A stretch of 64,000 nt of DNA from Microglena sp. YARC (taxonomy: Eukaryota; Chlorophyta; Chlorophyceae; Chlamydomonadales; Chlamydomonadaceae). The notes below the pieces were generated by a model. That model was not told the origin of the DNA, did no database searches, and worked only from the letters and a program-made list of their open reading frames with translations. The translations under genes were made by a program, and so were the position numbers. This document shows positions 20,062 to 30,500 of the stretch, one piece after another. The DNA is taken from the NCBI GenBank assembly GCA_022414725.1, contig CM039466.1:16726502-16790501 (forward strand), written 5' to 3'. Every line of letters begins with the position of its first letter. The first letter of the stretch is position 1.

Positions 20062-20469
20062 GTGTCACTTGCATGTACATGATCGATTCCCAGCAAGCAA
20101 CTGGCAGGCAGATAAAGACGTGTGTAACACAGCAGTTCCCTCCTGGATTCACCCTCAATGGAATAATTACAGGATCCATCTATTAACTCATCACTGGGAT
20201 ACGTTTCAAGTGAAAGTAATTACAGGCCCTGTAGGACTCAGCCCTTCTCACTCGTTGCTATACATTTTTCTTTAGGGGGAATCAATTACAAGAACTCAAC
20301 CCTCTCACTTCATCACTGTAATTTTTTTTTTTTTTCCATGGCTCCCACATGGACTCATCCTAGTTGAGGGGAATGTTTCAAATTCTAACATGCTCTCTTA
20401 CTCACTGGTTTCGTTCTTTAATCCACCTTTAGTGGACATATTTGATCATGGATTCACACCAGAGGCTCA
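20062..20469 (-). other. Leader between array and gag (element II)
   Basis: Inverted counterpart of 7541-7939, with a T run at about 20322-20335. No gene. Confidence 0.5.
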
Positions 20470-21127
20470 TAAAAACACCAGGGTTCCTTCCCTCTTCACT
20501 GTGTGATCTCGCAATGGATGCACCATCAGTGGATAACAAAAACACCAGGGTTCCTTCCCTCTTCACTGTGTGATCTCGCAAGGGATGAACCATCAGTGGA
20601 TAGCAAAAACACCAGGGTTCCTTCCCTCTTCACTGTGTGATCTCGCAATGGATGCACCATCAGTGGATCAAATAACACCAGGGTTCCTTCCCTCTTCACT
20701 GTGTGATCTCGCAATGGATGCACCATCAGTGGATCAAATAACACCAGGGTTCCTTCCCTCTTCACTGTGTGATCTCGCAATGGATGCACCATCAGTGGAT
20801 CAAATAACACCAGGGTTCCTTCCCTCTTCACTGTGTGATCTCGCAATGGATGCACCATCAGTGGATCAAATAACACCAGGGTTCCTTCCCTCTTCACTGT
20901 GTGATCTCGCAATGGATGCACCATCAGTGGATCAAACAACACCAGGGTTCCTTCCCTCTTCACTGTGTGATCTCGCAATGGATGCACCATCAGTGGATCA
21001 AACAACAACAGGGTTCCTTCCCTCTTCACTGTGTGATCTCGCAATGGATGCACCATCAGTGGATCAAATAACACCAGGGTTCCTTCCCTCTTCACTGTGT
21101 GATCTCGCAATGGATGCACCATCAGTG
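20470..21127. repeat. 66-bp tandem array in element II (about 10 units)
   Basis: Same unit as 6783-7540, inverted. Open on both strands (minus 20526-21161, plus 20570-21142). On the outer side it joins the leader at GATC, 21128-21131. Confidence 0.9.
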
Positions 21128-21805
21128 GATCATACACCATGAGTAGCACAACTAAATTCAAGTGGAAACTCTGTCAAATATTTACAATTGATTGGAATGA
21201 TTGATGTTGCAACAAAGATCTGCCTCTTCAACTAGTACAAATGCTTTGAATAGGCTGCCTGAAACAATATAGCACACTAATACACTTTATTCCATCCTGC
21301 AGCAAGCTGCCACACCTTCATTATCAGCACAATGTAACGTTGCACTCCTCAAATCTAGCTCACTTATCGATAATTGTTGTATCCGATTATCACAACAACA
21401 TCTTATGTCACAATCCCATGTTGCACAACTTAGGTATAGCAGCGTTTCCCTTCCATGCTGCCATCCATATAACAACAATAAAGCATGTTGTAACTCATTA
21501 CTCATAGAACAACTAATTCAATAAGTTGTTCACCATACCCTGCTGTATAATGCATAGTATGGCTCTTTAGTCTGCACGTGTTGCTCTTAATCAGTAATGC
21601 CATGTATCCTTCCACCAAATTGTTTATGTATTGTAAGCTTACTTTGGGACCATAAGAGCAACATGGTGCTGCAGCCACAGCCACAGACTTTTAGTAGTAT
21701 AGATTAAGACCATAGACAACATCATATGTAGATCATGAATTGTTGGGTTGATCAACCCAACTGTCAGGTCCCATGTAGCCTCATACAATCCATCACACCT
21801 GAGTT
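21128..21805 (+). other. Leader between array and recombinase gene (element II)
   Basis: Inverted counterpart of the element III leader. It lies between divergent gag/RT and recombinase genes, so promoters are expected here, but none is recognised. TTAATCTATACTACTAAAAG on the minus strand near 21690-21710 is noted and not assigned. Confidence 0.5.
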
Positions 21806-22404
21806 TTGGTCTGCCCCTTTCCTTTACAGGCTCCCTTCCTTGGTAAAGCCCAAGAGCAGCTTCCTCCCTCCCTTCCATTTGCCAACTGCTTCGCCGGCCA
21901 TGTGTTAGCTCAGCTTGCTCCAACCCAGCCTGCCCCATGCCCACGTCGTCTCTCTCTTGGTGCTGCTCAAGAACTCTACACCCGATCCCTTGGGGGAGCT
22001 TCTCAGGTCATGGGTAGAGCTAACATGTTAGAAACGGTCTTACGCCGCAATGCTCTTGGTAGGGAACTCCAGGCTTTCCTTGCTACCAAGCCCCCTCCTC
22101 TACCCAACCTCCTAGCTACCGCTCGTCCTCAAGAAGTGCTAGTCTTCATGCAGAGCCAGTTCATTCTTGGGCATGCTGGTAGCCTTCTTCCTGGTATGAC
22201 AGACCCCGTGGCTTCTCCTAGTGGTGTATCTGGTGCTTTGAGCCACTTCGCTACTCTCTTTGAGGAATTGGGCCGTCGTGGCCCATATGATGAAACCACT
22301 GGCTCTGGCAACCCTTGTGATAGCCATGAAGTCAAGCGGTATAAGCAGGGTTATACCCGGGTTCTCCAAGAGGCTGGCTATCAAGAATCTTCTGCTGTAC
22401 CCCT
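21806..22404 (+). pseudogene. Tyrosine recombinase, N-terminal part (element II, cut by chromovirus)
   Basis: The frame is open from about 21806 without a clear ATG. CTGCCCCTTTCCTTTACAG at 21811-21829 looks like a 3' splice site, so the first coding exon may begin at 21830. The frame runs through MGRANMLETVLRRNALGREL, LFEELGRRGP and YKQGYTRVLQEAGYQ to the insertion point. It is undamaged up to 22404 and resumes in phase at 32230 once the chromovirus and one copy of the 5-bp duplication are ignored, giving about 431 residues in total. The catalytic residues are all in the distal part. Confidence 0.8.
22400..22404. repeat. Target-site duplication, left copy (CCCCT)
   Basis: CCCCT before the left LTR, matched by CCCCT at 32225-32229. 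The uninterrupted site in element III (near 14247-14256) reads GTA-CCCCT-TACTAAG, which confirms a 5-bp duplication. Confidence 0.95.
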
Positions 22405-22736
22405 TGTAACATCACAGGATGCACTCAGCAGCCTGGGGGGTTAATCTAGTGGAACAGTCTACGTGATGTATGTTTATGTGTAGTCGATATGCGTAAGCTA
22501 GCAGAACAGTAGGGTGTTACCTATATAGGGGATGTAGAGTTGATCGGGAAGAACGTCTTCGTGAAGGAGTAGAAGGGTTCGTCCCGAGTAGCTCGTGTCT
22601 ATGTACGCAACGGGTGCGTTGTGAGAGATGAGGCAGTACATGGGTATGGTACTGTATCATGTGCGTTCGTCACGTGGCTTACCCGTATGCCTTGCTGGAA
22701 GGCCAGAGTACCCGTGAAGGGTTCTGTACCGTTACA
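22405..22736 (-). repeat. 3' LTR (332 bp)
   Basis: TG...CA ends. Matches the other LTR except for CATCACAGG versus CAGCACAGG near the left end and absence of 13 bp (GGGTAAGGTGTAC) found at about 32158-32170. Confidence 0.95.
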
Positions 22737-22748
22737 CTCCCCCCCTCC
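22737..22748 (-). promoter_or_regulatory. Polypurine tract
   Basis: On the minus strand GGAGGGGGGGAG lies directly before the 3' LTR. This is the expected plus-strand DNA primer site of LTR retrotransposons. Confidence 0.9.
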
Positions 22749-22916
22749 AGAAGAGATGCGGACCCCGCATCTGACTGTAATAAAGGTGGGAAGCGAATAC
22801 CAGTCGTAGTCGTAGTCGTAGTCGTATGTGCCGTGCTCAAAATATACTTGATGAATCAAGTTGGTTTCGGAGATAACCATTTAACATCCCTTTTGAGTAC
22901 TCCGGGAAAGATAGCT
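22749..22916 (-). other. Spacer between pol and polypurine tract
   Basis: Non-coding, with a GTCGTA repeat (plus strand, about 22805-22826). Confidence 0.6.
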
Positions 22917-25900
22917 TTATGTATAAAGCAATCTGACCGCCGTATCGTATGCGTCGAGTGCGATGGGTTGGTGATGGGCCCGTTTTTTTGACGTACGTCG
23001 GGACACAACGGGCGTAACACGTGATTTCCATGCATCGACGACGTGAGGGGCACTTTTCTTGACCGCCTTGGCGAGTTCCCAAGTGTCTTGCTCAATACCG
23101 AAGTCTTGCCATCGGACCAAGTATTCGAGACGTCGTTTGCTGGAAGTGCCTATGACACGCGATTTCTCGCGCATGATGCATTGGATATTCCAAATCGGAG
23201 CGCCGTCGGAGTCGAACTCAAGCGGTTGTCCAACATGGACAACGCCATCGGAGCGCCAATGCTTGATCAAACCCACGTGAAACACGGGGTGGATACGCAT
23301 CATCTTGGGCAAAGCCAAGCGGCACGCCGTGACTTGCCGGACGACTCCGGTGATCTCGTCGCGTGGACCAATGCATTCCGTAATCGTATAGGGGCCAACA
23401 AAACGAGGCTTAAATTTTGGTTTACCGGTTGCTTTGAACTTCATATTGCGGGTAGACAAGAGAACTTTATCACCAAGGTTGAAGAAAACCTCCGTTCGTC
23501 GTTTATCGTAATGGGCTTTCTGCCGATCTTGAGTGGCTTGCATGCATGCCTTGCACTGATCTTGTCGTTCAATGTGATCGGCCCACCAATTGTTGGCAGC
23601 CGGACATTTTGATTCGACCTCAGCCTTTAGCGGCGTCGTAGGGTCGTAACCAAGGTACGCCCGAAATGGGGTGTTCTGAATGGACTCTTGGTAAGAATTG
23701 TTGATTGCAAATTCCACAAGCGCCAAGGATTTATCCCAATCATCGTGGTACGGCCCCACGTAGTGGCGAATCATGTCCTCGATGACTCGGTTCATGCGTT
23801 CCGTCTGACCGTCAGTCTGAGGATGAAACGCAGTCAAGAACGCTTGTCGCGTGCCCATCAATCGATGGAGAGCCACGCCGAAATGCCCCGTGAATCGCGC
23901 ATCGCGATCACTGAGGAGTTTCTTTGGGATACCATGATAGCGGATGACACGATTGAGGTATAGGGAAGCGAATTCCTCTGCGTTTATCGTAGTATGACAA
24001 GGTTCGACATGAACCATCTTCGACATTTTGTCGACGAATACGGCGATGGCGTCATGGCCAGAGGACGTTGGCGGAAGCGCCGTAATGAGGTCTGTGGAGA
24101 CACATTCCCAGAATTTCTCAGGAATTTCCACGGGAACCATGGTACCGTTAGGCTTTGCGTTTCCGGGCTTGTTTGTTTGGCACTTATGGCATTGGTGGAC
24201 GAAGGCAGTAACGTCCGCCGTGACTTTGGCCCAAGTAAAAGTGCGGGTGACCAGCTCCAATGTCTTGGTGCGACCGCAATGGCCCATGTAAACAGGGTCG
24301 TGAGCTTCGCGGATAATATCCAGGCGAAGGGCTGCGTTGAGGGGAACACACAAAAACTCGCGTCCGTATTTGTTCTTCTTGAACCAGTAACCGTTCCTGG
24401 AAAACTTATCGCGGAGGCGTTTGCAGCCCGGCGTGAAGTTCGAGTCGAGTTTGTATCCAGCCAAAATTCGATCCATGATGGACGAAGAGGAGGGAGTTGA
24501 CGCAGCGGGCGTATGCCGACTGCGTCGTCTCGTTTCTTTGACTGGAACCGAAGGTACGGGGAGGACCGTCGGTGGGCGGGGAAGGATATCCACGACCGCG
24601 GGACCGGTTGCAATAGGACGTTGCTTCTTCGACCGAGGCCGGCATTCGCTGACCAAGAGAGAGAAGACCAAAAGCTGGTGCGCAACTGCGACGTTGGCGG
24701 GGGCGGAGAGGTTGGGATTACGACTGACCGGGTCTGCCATATTATTGCGACCTGCGCGATACTCCCAAGTATAGCTGAAGGGCGCTAGGTCCTCCTGCCA
24801 TCGGCCCATGCGTCGTGAAAGGACAGCCTTGGTGTCAAAATACGTGAGCGGATTGTGGTCAGTGACCAATGTCATGTGGGAACCTTCGAGGTAGCATCGC
24901 CACTCGGTCAATGCGTGAACGATTGCAAGCATCTCTTGTTCCGTCGTAGTATAGTTCAGCTCCGCTGGGATATACTTCTTGCTGGCGAAGGCGATGGGGT
25001 GTTTATCTTGCAAGAGCACCGCGCCGGTCCCGAGCAAGGATGCGTCGGTAATGACTTCAAAAGGTTTGCTAAAATCCGGCAGCGCGAGGACTGGCGCGGA
25101 TAGCAAAGCTTCCTTCAGGCCCTTGAATGAGACGAGATGTTCTTCTTTGAACAAGGAACCGAGTTCACCCTTGATGTTAGACAAGGTTTGAAGCGGGGCG
25201 GCGAGAGACGAATAGCCTTGGATAAATTTGCGAAAATAATTGCACAAACCAAGGAATGAGCCGATCTCTTTCGCCGTTTTTGGAGTAGGCCAGTCACGGA
25301 CTGTGCTAACCTTGCGTGGATCAACTTTAATTCCGTCGCGTCCAATGTAATGACCTAGGAATTTAACTTCTGTTTTGTTGAAGGAACACTTGGAGAGTTT
25401 CGCGTAGAATTCGTTGTCCTGGAGGACCTGGAGAACCGTGGCCAAGTTGGCCAAGTGTTCCGCCGGAGTGCGCCCATAAACCAAGATATCGTCTAAGTAG
25501 ACCACGACGAACTTGTGCAAGTAGGGCGCGAATATTTGGTTCATGACCGCTTGGAATGTGGCCGGCGCGTTCGCCAAACCCATCCCAAGGACTTTAAATT
25601 CAAACTGACCCATCGGGGTAGTGAACGCAGTCTTCGGCGCGTCCTCGTCCGAAATTCGTATTTGGTAATACCCAGACGTGAGGTCTAGGGAACTGAACAA
25701 AGTAGCTCCACCTAGACGATCAATGGTCTCATCAATTCGGGGAAGGGGATACCTATTCTTAATCGTGATGTTGTTGAGTGCTCGCCAATTGCAAACAACA
25801 CGGTATCCCGTTCCTCCCGGTTTCGCTATGATCATAATCGGCGCACCGTACGGGGACGAGCTCGGAGCGATGAATCCTTGCTGCAACAGGTCGGAGACGT

Positions 25901-26927
25901 ATTCCTCACATAGTAAAGTCTCGGCTGGACTCATGCGACGATTTCTGCGATATGGCGCGTAAGCATTGTCTTGCGTTTTGATGACGTGAGGGATAACTCG
26001 ATGGTTAGGAGTTCCCATCGGCAAATTGTTGAAGACTTTGCGGTACTGCAGTAGGAGAGCGCGCAGGTCATTGGCCGCGATGAGCGTTTTATCGTCGTGG
26101 TCCGGTATGTTGTCGCGGATCCAATTTTCGAAATCCATGCTTGCCACCGGGGGACCAGGTAAAGGCCCGTCAGAAGGCAGTAATTTCGTCATTAATTTTG
26201 TCCTTTCATCGGCAGTTACGTTAGACGCCGGTAAATCCGCTCGGGATTCGCGAACATTGACCATGACATGGTTAGCGCCAGCCTTTAACAGCTTCGCCGC
26301 CTTGCGACCAGTAATGACTGGGTCAACAGTTGATTTGCCAGAAAGTGCCATAGTGAAGAAGGAATGAGCCGTTTCGTCCCGCTGCCTGTTTACTGGTGTT
26401 AAACAGCAGCCGTACCGTTTGAGCGACAATGTCATGCGATCGTAGTCCAGGACGGCCTTTTCGTCGCGCATCCAGTCGGATCCCAGGATTAGGTCTAAGC
26501 CTCCGGGAAGTTTGTCGACGACATGGGCGAACACTTTACCAACATATCGTTGTATGTGTATAGGGAGCGAGACCGTCCCGCGGATTTTGATAATCCCGTC
26601 GTTAGCGCAAGTGAATCCGTCGCGCTCGTTTTCCCAAGGGCGGATGTGCAAACCGAGATCCTCAGCCGTTTGCTTTTCCATAAGACAACCTGTCGCGTCG
26701 GAGTCTGCCAATGTGAGTAATTGCTTCGCTCCTGATCGGGCGTTGAAAAGCATGTCGGGGGCAGCAGCGGAGTTGACTTCGTATACCCGATTCGCTCGCG
26801 TCATGAGCACGGGGGAAGAATTCGTATTACGTTGCGCGTGATTGCGACGGATACACTCGTTGACCGTCTGGCAGCGATTTGTTTTTCGCGAACTTTGGGA
26901 TCCAATGCCTCCGACCACCAGTGTTTT
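22917..26927 (-). CDS. pol: Chromovirus Pol: protease, RT, RNase H, integrase with chromodomain
   Basis: The frame is open from 26927 (a TAA sits at 26928-26930) to TAA at 22917. Numbering from the GTG at 26918 gives 1333 residues. Aspartic protease: ADSDATG at 71-77 and ILGSDWM at 144-150. Reverse transcriptase: about 320-520 with VCNWRALNN and YLDD (474-477). RNase H: D625, TTTEQEM near 657-663, D687. Integrase: H873, H880, C910, C913 zinc site, then D943, D1004, E1040 with 35 residues between the last two. A chromodomain at about 1240-1300 has LEYLVRWQDFGIEQDTWE. There is no plausible ATG at the start, so it is probably reached from the preceding frame by a -1 shift. The protease active site reads DSD where DSG or DTG is usual. 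Confidence 0.97.
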   Translation of the reverse strand, partial: KTLVVGGIGSQSSRKTNRCQTVNECIRRNHAQRNTNSSPVLMTRANRVYEVNSAAAPDMLFNARSGAKQLLTLADSDATGCLMEKQTAEDLGLHIRPWENERDGFTCANDGIIKIRGTVSLPIHIQRYVGKVFAHVVDKLPGGLDLILGSDWMRDEKAVLDYDRMTLSLKRYGCCLTPVNRQRDETAHSFFTMALSGKSTVDPVITGRKAAKLLKAGANHVMVNVRESRADLPASNVTADERTKLMTKLLPSDGPLPGPPVASMDFENWIRDNIPDHDDKTLIAANDLRALLLQYRKVFNNLPMGTPNHRVIPHVIKTQDNAYAPYRRNRRMSPAETLLCEEYVSDLLQQGFIAPSSSPYGAPIMIIAKPGGTGYRVVCNWRALNNITIKNRYPLPRIDETIDRLGGATLFSSLDLTSGYYQIRISDEDAPKTAFTTPMGQFEFKVLGMGLANAPATFQAVMNQIFAPYLHKFVVVYLDDILVYGRTPAEHLANLATVLQVLQDNEFYAKLSKCSFNKTEVKFLGHYIGRDGIKVDPRKVSTVRDWPTPKTAKEIGSFLGLCNYFRKFIQGYSSLAAPLQTLSNIKGELGSLFKEEHLVSFKGLKEALLSAPVLALPDFSKPFEVITDASLLGTGAVLLQDKHPIAFASKKYIPAELNYTTTEQEMLAIVHALTEWRCYLEGSHMTLVTDHNPLTYFDTKAVLSRRMGRWQEDLAPFSYTWEYRAGRNNMADPVSRNPNLSAPANVAVAHQLLVFSLLVSECRPRSKKQRPIATGPAVVDILPRPPTVLPVPSVPVKETRRRSRHTPAASTPSSSSIMDRILAGYKLDSNFTPGCKRLRDKFSRNGYWFKKNKYGREFLCVPLNAALRLDIIREAHDPVYMGHCGRTKTLELVTRTFTWAKVTADVTAFVHQCHKCQTNKPGNAKPNGTMVPVEIPEKFWECVSTDLITALPPTSSGHDAIAVFVDKMSKMVHVEPCHTTINAEEFASLYLNRVIRYHGIPKKLLSDRDARFTGHFGVALHRLMGTRQAFLTAFHPQTDGQTERMNRVIEDMIRHYVGPYHDDWDKSLALVEFAINNSYQESIQNTPFRAYLGYDPTTPLKAEVESKCPAANNWWADHIERQDQCKACMQATQDRQKAHYDKRRTEVFFNLGDKVLLSTRNMKFKATGKPKFKPRFVGPYTITECIGPRDEITGVVRQVTACRLALPKMMRIHPVFHVGLIKHWRSDGVVHVGQPLEFDSDGAPIWNIQCIMREKSRVIGTSSKRRLEYLVRWQDFGIEQDTWELAKAVKKSAPHVVDAWKSRVTPVVSRRTSKKRAHHQPIALDAYDTAVRLLYT

Positions 26928-27352
26928 TTACGTCGGGTTTCAACCGGACTGGGGATGCCCTCCTCAGGTGCGGGGCCAAAGTATACTGCCTTGGTCACGT
27001 CGTTGATCGCATGCCAATCCTTCTTAATTTGGACGGCCCGTTCGGAGTCGGGGGGGTCATACCATACTTGGATAGCGACTTTATTCGAAGGTGACCCCAT
27101 GGGGCGTGGTTTCATATGGTGATCGCACGATTGATACTCCTTAAATAACTCCATACCTTGGAGGAGACTGGAGACATGTTTATCGTTACTTGCGTTTTTC
27201 GGGAGGATGAACATACCGGAGGTGTCGAAGGGTGCATCGTTTTTGCATTCCCAATAGTGTTCTAACACCGACACGACGTCTTCCGGAATGGGGTGAGCGT
27301 ATATGAACTCGTTTGCGATGGAGACACGCATGCCAAACTCCGTAGAGAACTA
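26801..27352 (-). CDS. Intermediate ORF between gag and pol (unknown domain)
   Basis: From ATG 27331 a 176-residue frame runs to 26801 and overlaps the start of pol by 127 bases. It is in the same frame as gag. Pol is in the -1 frame, and a run of six A on the coding strand (26924-26929) lies exactly where pol's frame opens. The sequence (YWECKNDAPFDTSGMF, HHMKPRPMGSPSNKVAIQVW, TRRKKHWWSEALDPKVREKQ) resembles no domain I know. It may be the N-terminal part of the Pro-Pol protein. Confidence 0.6.
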
Positions 27353-27532
27353 CAGTGGACAAGGGGACGACAAGGCATTAGTAGAAGTTACATCAATAGT
27401 TGGGGTTAAGCCCAAGTTAGAAAATAGTTCTTCTTGAACTTGTAACAAGAGCTCAAGTGGCTCGACTACTACTACTACTTTATCGTCGCTCATTACACGA
27501 TCCAGGCTTGTCAACACCTGACCGGCCGGTTC
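27353..27532 (-). other. Open 60-codon stretch between two TAG codons
   Basis: After the gag stop TAG (27533-27535) the same frame is open for 60 codons to a second TAG (27350-27352), then open into the intermediate ORF. It includes an ATG at 27491-27493 and a run of valine codons. This is not typical of a random spacer and may be translated by readthrough. Confidence 0.5.
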
Positions 27533-30500
27533 CTATTCCCAAATCGGTATGGGACCGTTGCCATCAAGGGCCCAGTCTGGACACGTAGTCTCATTGAGGG
27601 CTGGCCAGTTAGGCAAGTCCCGTGTGCGGCAGCGTCCGTCAGCATTCAGCGACCGCACACATGTCCTCATGTAGCGGAAACAGAAGAAGCAGCGAGCACC
27701 ATTCTGAAGCCAGATGGTCTGCCCGACGCTGACCGAGTTGTTCATATGCATGGCGTTCTGGGGGTCTTGACCCAAAAAGTCGGGGGTCCGCGGCCCGCTG
27801 GGCTGTGAACGGCCCTGGCCTGCACCCTGTCCGTATCCTCCGCGACCACCACGGCCCGCGCCGCGGCTAATAGAGCCTTTTCCGAACGTGCGATCAGCAC
27901 CTTGCAAACTGAGGACCTGCGGCCTTGGCGATCCACCCAGCTTGCCGTTGTGCGACGGCTGCGTTGCACTACGTCCTCCACCACCTCGGCCACCGGCCCG
28001 GTTGCGACTACTGTTTGCCGCCAGCTTGGGGCTCTTGGCTGGGCGAGAGTTCATCTTCCCGCCGTTGTCGGTGGCTACTCCCTGCGAAGAGAAAGAATCA
28101 GGGTCAGAATCGGAGGGGGGTGAGTTGGTAAACTGGACGCGATTGAAGGCAAGGTCCTTACCCGGGTATTTAGTATCCGCAGGGCGCTTGAACGGGTACC
28201 TCGACTTTTGGTTAGCGTAACCTCCCCTCTGATGGCGATCGTGCTTGTCCGTCAAGGACTTGCCACGAGCGGCGACAACTTTCCTCGCCTCGTCCAACTG
28301 CAGATAGCGGAACAAGTCCTCCATCGTTTCGAACATAGTACCAGACTCGCGCCGAGCGTGGGCACCGGCGCGGAGTTCATCGGAGAGTCCCGTGCGAAAC
28401 AAGTTTAACTTTTCGCGATCGGTGAGATCGGGGACTTTGCGAAATTCCGACTTGATGGAGTGGTAATAATTCTGCAAGGATCGAGCATCTTGGCGGAAGC
28501 CACCTTCGTGTAGTTTGGTGAGAGCGACGTGTGATTCCGTTAATAGCTCGGGCAGGAGGAGCGACTCCGCCCACGCGACGATTCCCATGAAATCTAACCC
28601 TCCCAACTCATCGCTAGACCATGCCTTGTCGTAAGGGATGCGGAGTTGGCCAGTGAATGCGCCCGACAGATGTGGAACAATGCGCTCGAACGATGCGCCC
28701 GAACCAAGGTAACAGTCAGCGAACTGGAGCTCCAAGATCGTGGCCACATTATATACCCATCGGCGCAACTTAGCTCTAGAGCATTTGTCCGACAGTTTGT
28801 GTTCAATGAGACGCAGCTCCTTTCGCATTTCAGTTACTCGTTTTGCGAACCCATTGTCATGATCAGAGGTACGAGTGGCGCGGTTGGCGGAAGGAGGGGT
28901 GATCGGCGGGAGCGGACCGGGCTCACCTGGCGGGCCTTCCGGGGCCAGGTGCGTGCCTTCGCGCTCCTGTCGTGTCGGAGAAGGGGTGTCAGCGGGCAGC
29001 GTAGCTGCGCGCTTTGCACGAGATCGAACAGCGGCCGGGGAAGCCACCTGAGGTACAGCGGGCGTCGTTGGGGGCTCGGGATTAGCAGCCCGAGGAGCGC
29101 GATTAGGGGTCGGGTCACCAGGTGGAACCTGGAGGGGCGAACCTGGGGAATCGGCTAAGTCGTGGTCCGATGACGAGAAGTCGGAGACCGACAAGGGGCC
29201 GTCGGGTGGTAAGGGCGCGGCCGTGGACGCTGTCGGCGGGGGTGGGGTAGTCCCCCCCCGCGGGATTGCACCTCGTTGCATTTTGCCAGTAAGGCCACCT
29301 GAAGGGGCATAAACGTCGGGGAGGCGAAAGGGTTCGGGATCAAACGCCGGGGCTACCTGTGCGACAGCTAGTTTATCAAACAACCCTGAATTACCCGCAA
29401 CCCGCACCTGCCTGTCAGGTGCACGAGGCAAAGTCTCGTCCATCCTCTCGTCGTTGGCTTCCACTGCAGGGTAGTGGGCCTTAAGCTTAGTGCCCTTGAG
29501 GGCGGCGTCCTTGTCCGCGATGTCCTTGATGTTCAAAGGCATCATTTCCATCCACCTCTGCTTGCGCATCTTGGACGCCGTGTACAAACGGGTCATACTG
29601 TCGCGGAGGTCATCCACCGCTTGCAGCGCAGCGACGATGTCCTCAGGATCGCAGTCAAGGATGAGGCTGTCTGCGTAAGAGTTCATATGCACCGCCAACT
29701 TGGCGTCGGCATATGGCGCCACAGGGTGATCAGCGGAGTGGTAATAAATAAGACCATCCGACTTTGCAGCCTTGGCATACGTGGGCGACGCCTTGATCTC
29801 GCGACCGCGCAGAAATGCCTGCTTGCGCGCAGCGATGGCCTCCTGAGCGGCGGTGTCGTCCTCACGAGCGGCCTGAGGAAGCACATGCTTGCGCCCCACG
29901 GTCCTGCCTTTTCCATACCCCACATTGCGGGCGCCGCTGGACGAACCGCCAGGGTCTTCAGTGTCCATCGGCACCGTCTCGTTGCGCGCCACAGTAGCCC
30001 GGTCCGCCGCGATCATGGCCAGGACATCAGCCATGGTGATGGCGGCGGGAGATGCAGCCGCGGGAGAAGCCACAGGGCGTTTACCATAGGCGATATTCTC
30101 GCGAGTCAGCTGCGCATTGACCTCAGTCAAGCGAGCGTTCTCCGCGAGAGCGGGGGCGAGCGCTGCATGGGGGGGAAAACGTGGCGAGTTAGACAATGAC
30201 GTCGGTAGGTTGGGAAACAGTGTGCGATTCACGGGCAAAACATTGGGATATGGAACCAACCGGGAAGGGGAGTCCTCGATATGATCAAATGGATTGCAAA
30301 CCGAGAAAGGCAGGTTTGTTCGAGAAGCGTCAGGCGTCAAATTATGCTCACCTGCTTGGGATTGCGCAAGGTCGCCCCGCGCAGCCCTGAGCTCGGACTC
30401 TTTAGTCGCAAGCTCGACGTTCACAACATCCAATGAGGACCTGGCGATCGCCGCGGCCTCAGCGGAATCGGCCTGGAGGGCGGACAACGCCTTGCGACAC

